This document shows positions 1 to 4,732 of a stretch of 17,304 bases of DNA, in pieces. Positions within the stretch are counted from its first letter, which is position 1. Each line of letters opens with the position of its first letter. Location of the stretch: positions 1-17,304 of the forward strand of contig CANQOD010000006.1 of NCBI GenBank assembly GCA_947625395.1, written 5' to 3'. The notes under the pieces are model-generated. The model made no database searches, was not told the DNA's origin, and saw nothing but the letters and a program-made list of their open reading frames with translations. Origin of the DNA: an uncultured Bacilli bacterium (GTDB lineage: Bacteria; Bacillota_I; Bacilli_A; RF39; UBA660). Both the position numbers and the translations under genes were made by a program.

Positions 1-1
1 T

Positions 2-77
2 TCCTCCTTAGCTCAGTCGGTAGAGCGCGTGACTGTTAATCACGATGTCGTTGGTTCGAGCCCAACAGGGGGAGCCA
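2..77 (+). tRNA. tRNA-Asn (anticodon GTT)
   Basis: Full cloverleaf is visible. The acceptor stem is TCCTCCT (2-8) with AGGGGGA (67-73), followed by discriminator G and an encoded CCA (75-77). The anticodon stem CGTGA/TCACG encloses loop CTGTTAA, with anticodon GTT at 35-37. The T arm is GTTGG-TTCGAGC-CCAAC. It sits next to the window edge, so it may be the last member of a larger tRNA or rRNA cluster that cannot be seen. Confidence 0.97.
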
Positions 78-97
78 TGATTGCCCTACGAAAAGGC

Positions 98-142
98 AAA
101 AACACTGAAACCCCTTGATTTTCAAGGGGTTTCAGTGTTTTT
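98..142 (+). terminator. Strong intrinsic terminator after tRNA-Asn
   Basis: A perfect 21-bp inverted repeat (98-118 with 122-142) has a 3-nt TTT loop. The descending arm ends in a run of five T. The flanking TGCCCTA (82-88) and TAGGGCA (142-148) can extend the stem further. It lies 20 nt after the tRNA CCA, so it should end the tRNA transcript. The near symmetry, with an A run on the left arm, means it could also work on the minus strand. Confidence 0.9.
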
Positions 143-229
143 AGGGCATCTTTGGGGATTCGCCTTTCCCGGCAAACAAATCCCGATTTCTTCGTTCCTG
201 CCGGACTTGAACCGGTGAAGCCATGAAAG
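143..229. repeat. 87-bp direct repeat, copy A
   Basis: This block matches 826-912 over 87 bp without gaps and with about 6 mismatches. Both copies end at the same point, ATGAAAG. Read on the minus strand it contains CCGGTTCAAGTCCGG, which looks like a tRNA T arm (TTCAAGT loop, CCGG stem), so the repeat may derive from a tRNA 3' end. The two copies bracket the ASCH gene. Confidence 0.8.
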
Positions 230-412
230 GCGGAGCATTCCGAGAAAAAAGCTATCGTTTCTTATGAATTGAAGCGGATATAACTGATCGTTATCCGTGA
301 AGATGGCGATGCCGAACGGGCTAAATGGAGAAAAAGTTCCATCATAGATATTACACGATCAGTGAGTGACGAATATGAGACATACTATGAAACTGCAAAC
401 GAAACCATTTGA
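227..412 (+). pseudogene. Possible decayed coding fragment
   Basis: One reading frame runs from 227 to 412 with a single in-frame TAA at 281-283 and no start codon. The conceptual product after that stop (IREDGDAERAKWRKSS, then a DEYETYYE-type acidic stretch) has a protein-like composition. It is out of frame with, and overlaps, the start of the ASCH gene. I do not recognise a family. It may be chance, and I list it only because the composition looks coding. Confidence 0.2.
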
Positions 413-734
413 ATCAATTGCCAACGGTTCTAAAACGATAGAATTGAGATTATACGATGAAAAGCGTCAGCAAGTGAAAGTTGGAGATGAAATAGAGTTT
501 ACCGAGGGAAAACGAAGAATACTGACCAGCGTGATTGCCCTGCATCGTTTTCCGAGTTTTGCTGAATTATATAACACTTTGCCTCTTGAAAAATGCGGGT
601 ACTCTGAGTTGGAGATCGCAAATGCTTCGCCGGACGATATGAATGCCTATTATCCGCTTGAAAAGCAAAAACAGTATGGAGTCATTGGAATTGAGATTGC
701 GCTGGTGCGAAGCAATGGGGAATCGAGCAATTGA
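375..734 (+). CDS. ASCH-domain protein (PUA-like fold)
   Basis: A 119-residue single-domain protein. ASCH domains share the PUA/RNA-binding beta-barrel fold and are proposed to bind RNA or modified nucleotides; no specific substrate can be read here. The family signature is near the N-terminus: NGSKTIELRLYDEKR (residues 17-31), with the conserved G-x-K-x-x-E-x-R pattern, then VKVGDEIEF (35-42). The C-terminal YPLEKQKQYGVIGIEI strand is also typical. I chose ATG 375 because a weak GTGAG lies 8 nt upstream and related proteins start close to the HTMKLQ motif. A GTG at 366 in the same frame is an alternative. The gene stands alone between two copies of an 87-bp repeat and has no obvious functional link to the pilus locus. 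Confidence 0.8.
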   Translation: MRHTMKLQTKPFESIANGSKTIELRLYDEKRQQVKVGDEIEFTEGKRRILTSVIALHRFPSFAELYNTLPLEKCGYSELEIANASPDDMNAYYPLEKQKQYGVIGIEIALVRSNGESSN

Positions 735-777
735 TCATTTTAATATTTTTTAACTGTAAATAGCCATATATGCATTA

Positions 778-792
778 TAATAATAATAATAA
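778..792. repeat. (TAA)5 microsatellite
   Basis: Five perfect TAA units lie in the AT-rich spacer after the ASCH gene. The tract is short and has no evident function; it could vary in length by slippage. Confidence 0.6.
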
Positions 793-825
793 CGATAAGC
801 GAAGCAGCGAGGATGTACATAAAAA

Positions 826-912
826 AGGGCATCTTTCGGAATTTGCCTTTCCCGGCAAACAAATCCCGATTTCTTCGGTCCTGCCGGACTTGAACCGATG
901 ATGCCATGAAAG
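826..912. repeat. 87-bp direct repeat, copy B
   Basis: Second copy of the block at 143-229, in the same orientation, colinear over 87 bp with about 6 differences. It again ends at ATGAAAG, after which the two flanks diverge. In this copy ATG 906 opens a 33-codon frame ending at 1007 that has no recognisable product. Confidence 0.8.
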
Positions 913-1166
913 ACGTGATATTTAAGAGAGAAGAAAATGATAAAATGATGAAAGAAAAATACTTTTATATTTGCTCCGAAAAAAGACTTGCTGCATCAGA
1001 TCTATGAAATGTAGCCGAGTAAGCGCAGATTGGACAGTCAAGTCTATTTGTACAAATAAATAATGCTCTTATGATGGTCAAAGCATTTGGGGTTTGACTG
1101 GCGTAAAACAATACATTGTACAAAAAGGCGTTTTCGCTGTTTGTATTTTGCTGGATAAGCACATGA
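913..1166. other. Intergenic stretch without a convincing gene
   Basis: Only short open frames occur here on either strand. The plus-strand frame at 906-1007 encodes 33 residues, and a protein-like stretch of about 24 codons follows near 1029-1100 without a start. These could be remnants of a decayed gene. The 8-mer GGTCAAAG at 1076-1083 recurs beside the recombinase gene. The stretch ends at a terminator, so some plus-strand transcript may pass through it. Confidence 0.4.
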
Positions 1167-1208
1167 ATAAACGTGGGTGTATTTATATGCCCATGTTTAT
1201 TTTTTTTT
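1167..1208 (+). terminator. Intrinsic terminator
   Basis: An 11-bp stem (1167-1177 with 1190-1200, including one GT pair) with a 12-nt loop is followed directly by eight T residues (1201-1208). No complete gene lies just upstream; the nearest plus-strand gene is the ASCH gene, which ends at 734. Confidence 0.75.
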
Positions 1209-1310
1209 AGTAAAAAACGTTTTTGCCGTCATAATAGATTCCTGAGCTAGGCGGATTAAAATCATGTGGGTTTATCAGATAAAGGAACGACCGATTCGGA
1301 CAATGAAATA

Positions 1311-1330
1311 AGCGGCGAAATCTCGCCGCT
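1311..1330 (-). terminator. GC-rich hairpin, probable minus-strand terminator
   Basis: A perfect 8-bp stem AGCGGCGA/TCGCCGCT encloses a 4-nt loop. Read on the minus strand it is followed by TATTTCATTG, which is moderately T-rich; on the plus strand the T-rich stretch comes only after about 10 nt. It lies about 90 nt downstream of the start site expected for the minus-strand promoter at 1427-1456, so it would stop that transcript in the present orientation. Confidence 0.5.
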
Positions 1331-1374
1331 CCCATAGCTTATTTTAGATTGTAAAGAGAACACATACCCAAATC

Positions 1375-1399
1375 TTGCGTAGAACATTTTATTCTTAAC
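1375..1399. repeat. Left inverted repeat of the recombinase cassette (IR-L)
   Basis: 25 bp that are the exact reverse complement of 2943-2967. The match stops abruptly on both sides. The repeat holds an internal imperfect dyad, AGAA-(7 nt)-TTCT when read in the IR-R direction, the layout expected of a tyrosine-recombinase core site with a 7-bp overlap region. Confidence 0.85.
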
Positions 1400-1426
1400 A
1401 CTATGCCTGATGCTATTATTCATCTT

Positions 1427-1456
1427 ATTGTAACATAATACGACGGCATTTGTCAA
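1427..1456 (-). promoter_or_regulatory. Outward-facing sigma-A promoter inside the candidate invertible segment
   Basis: On the minus strand, TTGACA (1456-1451) is followed after 18 bp by TACAAT (1432-1427), preceded by a TG extension one base upstream. That gives a perfect -35, five of six at -10, and an extended -10. The start site is expected near 1420, and transcription would cross IR-L and leave the segment leftward. No sensible gene lies there, only a hairpin at 1311-1330. After inversion the promoter would occupy about 2886-2915 and read into the regulator/pilus operon. Confidence 0.7.
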
Positions 1457-1548
1457 GTACTTTAGGACAATTTTCTTGTTGGAAATCAAGGATCCTTGAA
1501 CTTTGTTCGGAGTATTTTCCCGTTTTTTATCATATATCAAACCCTATA

Positions 1549-1570
1549 GTGGTCAAAGGAGGGGTATCGG
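1549..1570 (+). promoter_or_regulatory. Putative arm-type recombinase binding sites, left
   Basis: GTGGTCAAAG (1549-1558) is followed by a weaker GGGGTATCGG (1561-1570), 12 nt on. The block mirrors a tandem pair at 2879-2899 just after the recombinase gene. GGTCAAAG also occurs once outside the segment at 1076-1083. Short repeats spaced by about one helical turn near the ends are typical of integrase arm sites; assigning them here is inference. Confidence 0.35.
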
Positions 1571-1597
1571 ATATGGCTTCGCCATTTTGAGGAGGAT

Positions 1598-1759
1598 ATG
1601 TTCGCAACGCCATGCTACGTTGAATATGCCCTCGTTTCCTACCACAAGCGCATGATGACGACGCGAATTTCGTTGTATCCTGGCGAGAAATATTTTATTA
1701 TAATATTCAGCAGTGTACAACTGCAAAAATCATCGAAAGGAGAAATAAATCATGCCTAA
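1598..1759 (+). CDS. Small hypothetical ORF (53 aa) overlapping the recombinase start
   Basis: ATG 1598 is preceded by GAGGAGG at 1589-1595, which is close to the start. The frame runs 53 codons to TAA at 1757-1759, so it overlaps the recombinase ATG (1752) by 8 nt, a layout that would couple translation. The product begins MFATPCYVEYALVSYHKR and has no domain I recognise. It could be a small regulator of recombination direction or only a leader frame. A five-codon frame (ATG 1573, ending in TGA at 1588-1590) with its own AAGGAGG lies just upstream, giving a chain of coupled frames. Nothing in the protein itself supports an Xis-type function. Confidence 0.3.
   Translation: MFATPCYVEYALVSYHKRMMTTRISLYPGEKYFIIIFSSVQLQKSSKGEINHA
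1673..1701 (+). promoter_or_regulatory. Probable recombinase promoter
   Basis: TTGTAT (1673-1678) is followed after 17 bp by TATTAT (1696-1701), with a TATAAT alternative at 1699-1704 (20-bp spacing). The start site would be near 1708, about 45 nt before the recombinase ATG and downstream of the start of the 53-codon ORF. Confidence 0.45.
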
Positions 1760-2870
1760 AAAGGGTTTAAACATTCACAAGCGAGCGGATGGTCGCTGGG
1801 AGGGTCGATATAAGATTGGTCAGTATCAAAACGGAGGTACAAAGTTCCGCTCCGTTTATGGGAAAACACGGGGTGAGGTCACCGAAAAGCTTTTTGCTGC
1901 TTATTCAAATGGAATGCCTGCAAAGCACAAGACGAAAGAGCAAACTTTTTCGGAAATCCTGCAGCTTTGGCTCAGGTATAATCGACTTCGGCAAAAGGGG
2001 GCAACAGAGCACAAGTACAGAATGCTGATTGAGCGGCACATCGATCCCGAACTGGGGACGATGAAGCTGTCCCAAATCAATGCCGTTACGATCAACACTT
2101 TTTTAGAAAGGCAGTTTGCAGACGGGCGGATTGGAAAGGACGGGGGACTATCCCCGTCTTATGTGAGAACGATGGCATCTATTATACAATCTGCCATGAA
2201 GTTTGCAGCGAGTGAAGAATACTGCCCGCCGTTAAAATCAACAATTTATAAACCGCCGCTTGAACGCAAGGAATTGCAGATCTTGACGAAGGAGGAACAA
2301 TCCCATCTGGAAAGCTATCTTATGATCAATTGCGATGCAGCTTGCCTTGGAATTTTGATTTCGCTCTATGCTGGTCTACGAATCGGTGAGGTATGTGCAC
2401 TCACCTGGGAAGATATTGATTTCAAGCATTTTGTGATCCGGATCCGGCATACGGTGGCTCGTGTTCGGTGTACGGAAGCATCCGGCGATTCAACTACGCA
2501 GTTAATTATAGACACGCCCAAGACGACCTCGTCGGTCCGCGATATTCCCATCGCGTCAACGCTTCTTCCGTATTTGACCGCATTGAAAGAACTGCGCTCT
2601 GGTGCGTATGTAATATCGGAATCCTCCGATTTTGTTCCTCCACGGACGTATGAATACCGATTCCATCGTCTTCTGGATCAGTGCGGGATCCCGCAGGTTA
2701 ACTACCATGTTTTAAGACATACATTTGCGACACGCTGCATTGAAGCCGGGATGGATGTGAAGTCTTTGAGTGAATTGCTCGGTCATTCCAATGTCGGGAT
2801 CACGCTCAACACTTATGTTCATTCGTCCATCGAACGGAAGCGCGAACAGCTTGAACTGCTAAAAACGTAA
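1752..2870 (+). CDS. Tyrosine recombinase / phage-type integrase
   Basis: A 372-residue site-specific recombinase that cuts and rejoins DNA through a covalent 3'-phosphotyrosine link. The N-terminal third (about 1-60) is basic with a GRWEGRYKIG motif, as in arm-binding domains of Tn916/phage-type integrases. A SAM-like core-binding domain covers about 65-155, and the catalytic domain runs from about 175 to the end. All catalytic residues are present: R210 (AGLRIGEV), K257 (TPKTTSSVRDIPI), H319 and R322 (YHVLRHTFATR), H345 (LLGHSNVGIT) and nucleophile Y355. AAAGGAG lies 9 nt before the ATG. No other phage, plasmid or conjugation gene is nearby. The gene lies inside a perfect 25-bp inverted repeat, so I infer it acts as an invertase on those ends. 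Its codon use looks more GC-rich than the pilus genes, which suggests separate origin. Confidence 0.95.
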   Translation: MPKKGLNIHKRADGRWEGRYKIGQYQNGGTKFRSVYGKTRGEVTEKLFAAYSNGMPAKHKTKEQTFSEILQLWLRYNRLRQKGATEHKYRMLIERHIDPELGTMKLSQINAVTINTFLERQFADGRIGKDGGLSPSYVRTMASIIQSAMKFAASEEYCPPLKSTIYKPPLERKELQILTKEEQSHLESYLMINCDAACLGILISLYAGLRIGEVCALTWEDIDFKHFVIRIRHTVARVRCTEASGDSTTQLIIDTPKTTSSVRDIPIASTLLPYLTALKELRSGAYVISESSDFVPPRTYEYRFHRLLDQCGIPQVNYHVLRHTFATRCIEAGMDVKSLSELLGHSNVGITLNTYVHSSIERKREQLELLKT

Positions 2871-2878
2871 TCTCGTTA

Positions 2879-2899
2879 GGGGTCAAAGCGGGGTCGAAA
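2879..2899 (+). promoter_or_regulatory. Putative arm-type recombinase binding sites, right
   Basis: GGGGTCAAAG (2879-2888) and GGGGTCGAAA (2890-2899) form a tandem pair with an 11-nt period directly after the recombinase stop codon. The same core GGTCAAAG is found at 1551-1558 near the other end. A role as integrase arm sites is inferred from spacing and position. Confidence 0.4.
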
Positions 2900-2942
2900 T
2901 TTTCCGAAAAACCTTGTCGGTGCCGGATTTTCACGCTTTTTC

Positions 2943-2967
2943 GTTAAGAATAAAATGTTCTACGCAA
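2943..2967. repeat. Right inverted repeat of the recombinase cassette (IR-R)
   Basis: Exact reverse complement of 1375-1399 over 25 bp. It lies 73 nt after the recombinase stop and about 100 nt before the regulator gene. The region 2968-3070 has a TATAAT at 2984-2989 but no matching -35 element, so I see no good promoter for the pilus operon in the present orientation. Confidence 0.85.
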
Positions 2968-3030
2968 AGGACGCTATCAACCCTATAATAGATCAAATCG
3001 ACAACAATAGTATATGTTTTTTGGGGAGAA

Positions 3031-3056
3031 TTATCAAACAGTCGGTTGATTGATAA
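3031..3056. promoter_or_regulatory. Possible operator palindrome before the TetR-type gene
   Basis: Two overlapping dyads occur: TTATCAA (3031-3037) with TTGATAA (3050-3056), and ATCAA (3033-3037) with TTGAT (3046-3050), the latter extended by a C-G pair around an AGTC centre. It lies 15 nt before the regulator ATG, where a TetR-family protein would often bind its own control region. Size and position fit an operator; binding is inferred. Confidence 0.3.
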
Positions 3057-3070
3057 ATCAAAGTGCAGGA

Positions 3071-3665
3071 ATGAAGAAAAACACAAGTCCAATAGATAGG
3101 GAAGAGATTGCCGATCGTGACAGGGAAGCGCTTTTTATCTGCTTGGATAGATTTGTGTCTCATGGTCTGATGGATACCTCTGTGAGAGACTTGAGCAGGT
3201 CAATAAAACTGCAAGGGGCGGGAATTACGGTACTTCAAGAACAAAGAAGAAGCGATTCTCTCGTGCGCGGAAGAGGCTGCAAACCAGCTTGTAAATAATC
3301 TGCTTGCTCCGGCTGTCAAAGAAATCACGAATCCAGCGTATATGATTAAGCGGCTGTATTCGCGGGCAGATGAAATGGCGCCGACTATGCGTTTCTTTGC
3401 TCAGGTGTGTGCTACACCAAGATATCAAAAGGGTGTATATGAGATACAAGAGAGACTGGAAAACTGGTATCAATATTATACTTCAAAATTTGCACAAAAA
3501 CTGATGTGCGACGAAAGTGCAATAGAACCGTATGTTAAAATGAGCATTTCAGCAATCGCAACTTATATGATGTTCGGAGATCGGACAATGTCCGACGCAA
3601 TTATGCTGATTGTTCAAAAAGGTGTTGAGCAAATCTTGGAAAGGACGAACGACGATGAAAATTAA
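3071..3665 (+). pseudogene. TetR-family regulator gene broken by a frameshift
   Basis: Two frames together spell one TetR-family repressor of about 198 residues. The first (from ATG 3071) gives MKKNTSPIDREEIADRDRE and the helix-turn-helix start TSVRDLSRSIKLQGAGI. The frame is then lost near 3224-3230, and the second frame picks up RYFKNKEEAILSCAEEAAN and the all-helical ligand-binding domain to TAA 3665. The usual motif would be GIYxYFKNKEEAI, so a 2-nt loss in ATTACGGTAC fits best; a 1-nt gain without the tyrosine is the alternative. The end overlaps the tadZ-like start by 11 nt, so it is in the pilus operon and probably regulated it. Either a true mutation or an assembly error. The start is uncertain: only a weak GCAGGA touches ATG 3071, and a TTG at 3050 is in frame. 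Confidence 0.75.
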
Positions 3666-4716
3666 GCTTGCAATATTAGAAAAAGATCAGAGTTACTTGA
3701 AACGGATTGTTTCTGTTTTCAACACAAAGTATTCCGATAAAATTGAAGTGTATTCTTTCACTGATATTGAAAAGGCAATCGCCTCCTTGGATGAAGTGCG
3801 AATTGATGTCTTTGTTTCTACTGATGCTTATGAAGTCGATCAGAAGAGACTTCCAAAACGGTGTGGATTTGCTTATTTAGTAGATTCATCTGATGTCGAA
3901 ACCGTAAATGAACAAAGAGCAATATGTAAATTTCAAAAAGTCGATTTGATTTATAAGCAGATCCTGAGCATCTATTCGGAAAAGGCTGGAAGCATTTCAG
4001 GTCTTAAGCTCGATGATGAGAGCACAAAGGTTGTTGCATTTAACTCAGTAAGCGGAGGAGTGGGTGCATCGTCGGTCGCTGCCGCATATGCAATTTATCT
4101 GGCTACAAACGGAAAAAGGACTTTATATCTTAATTTAGAAAAATTTGGTTCATCTGATGTCTTCTTTTCAGAAGAAGGCCAGTTCAGTATGAGTGATATT
4201 ATATTTGCACTCAAAAGTAAAAAGGCAAATCTTGCGTTAAAGCTGGAAAGCTGTGTAAGACAGGATCCGAAAGGCGTATACTTCTATTCTCAACCTAAAA
4301 TTGCATTGGATATGCTGGAATTGAGTTGCGATGAAGTCATGCGCCTTATTTCGGAATTGAAGTTGACTGGTTCGTATGATTATATTGTCGTAGATTCTGA
4401 CTTTTCGATAGATGCAGATTCGAGGAAGATGCTCAACTTGGCACATGCCATTGTGTGGGTTGGCGATGGATCGGAAATATCCAACAGCAAAATAGAAAGA
4501 GCCTATACTGCACTATCGACTCTTGAAAAGAACTCCGATTCTCCCCTTACAAGCAGAATTGCTTTGATTTACAATAAATTCAGCAATAAAACAGGAAAAT
4601 CCATTGGTGATATAGGGATAAGAAGCATAGGTGGAGCACCAAGATATGAGCACGCAACAACGGCGCAAGTTATAGAGCAGCTTTTAAAGAAGGATATGCT
4701 TTCTAAAATATTCTGA
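3655..4716 (+). CDS. tadZ: TadZ/CpaE-like MinD-family localisation protein
   Basis: A 353-residue protein. TadZ/CpaE proteins place the Tad pilus machine at its site in the cell and belong to the ParA/MinD ATPase superfamily, with an N-terminal degenerate receiver domain. Residues 1-110 look receiver-like (KLAILEKDQSYLKRIV; IDVFVSTDA near 50-58). The P-loop region is SVSGGVGASS (131-140), and the Walker B-like strand is YDYIVVDSDFSID (241-253). Both lysines usual for the KGGxGKT deviant Walker A motif are replaced, so nucleotide hydrolysis may be weak or lost. I chose ATG 3655 rather than an upstream in-frame start because AAAGGA lies about 10 nt before it and MKIKLAIL begins the domain. It overlaps the end of the tetR frame and is 16 nt from tadA. 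Confidence 0.85.
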   Translation: MKIKLAILEKDQSYLKRIVSVFNTKYSDKIEVYSFTDIEKAIASLDEVRIDVFVSTDAYEVDQKRLPKRCGFAYLVDSSDVETVNEQRAICKFQKVDLIYKQILSIYSEKAGSISGLKLDDESTKVVAFNSVSGGVGASSVAAAYAIYLATNGKRTLYLNLEKFGSSDVFFSEEGQFSMSDIIFALKSKKANLALKLESCVRQDPKGVYFYSQPKIALDMLELSCDEVMRLISELKLTGSYDYIVVDSDFSIDADSRKMLNLAHAIVWVGDGSEISNSKIERAYTALSTLEKNSDSPLTSRIALIYNKFSNKTGKSIGDIGIRSIGGAPRYEHATTAQVIEQLLKKDMLSKIF

Positions 4717-4732
4717 TTAAGGGTGACTGGAT

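Larger units (their letters stand above)
1375..2967. mobile_element. Candidate invertible DNA segment carrying its own tyrosine recombinase
   Basis: What is seen: a perfect 25-bp inverted repeat at both ends, one complete tyrosine recombinase gene inside, and an outward-facing near-consensus promoter just inside the left end. No target-site duplication flanks the ends (CAAATC on the left, AGGACG on the right), which argues against a simple transposon. What is known: tyrosine recombinases acting on inverted sites flip the DNA between them, as in FimB/FimE and Clostridioides RecV switches. Inference: this is a phase-variation switch for the adjacent pilus operon. A degenerate integrated element with static ends is the alternative. 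Confidence 0.6.

Noticed and set aside
965..1162. Minus-strand 65-codon frame in the spacer
   Set aside because: No binding site, no recognisable product, and no promoter; length is within what chance allows.
1262..1540. Minus-strand 92-codon open frame that spans the left inverted repeat and the outward promoter
   Set aside because: The start would lie upstream of the promoter's own -10/-35 region, there is no ribosome binding site, and the product has no domain-like pattern. The frame also runs through the GC hairpin.
2..2967. Genomic island inserted at the tRNA-Asn with the tyrosine recombinase as its integrase
   Set aside because: I found no second copy of the tRNA 3' end in the window, and the recombinase has its own inverted repeats 1.3 kb away. 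An island extending beyond the window cannot be ruled out.
1375..2967. Insertion sequence or transposon with terminal inverted repeats
   Set aside because: The repeats flank a tyrosine recombinase and not a DDE transposase, and no target-site duplication is seen beside them. A site-specific inversion unit explains the repeats and the outward promoter better.
2975..3000. TATAAT at 2984-2989 as the pilus operon promoter
   Set aside because: No acceptable -35 element at 16-18 bp; the bases there belong to the inverted repeat and read TACGCA. Weak activity cannot be excluded.
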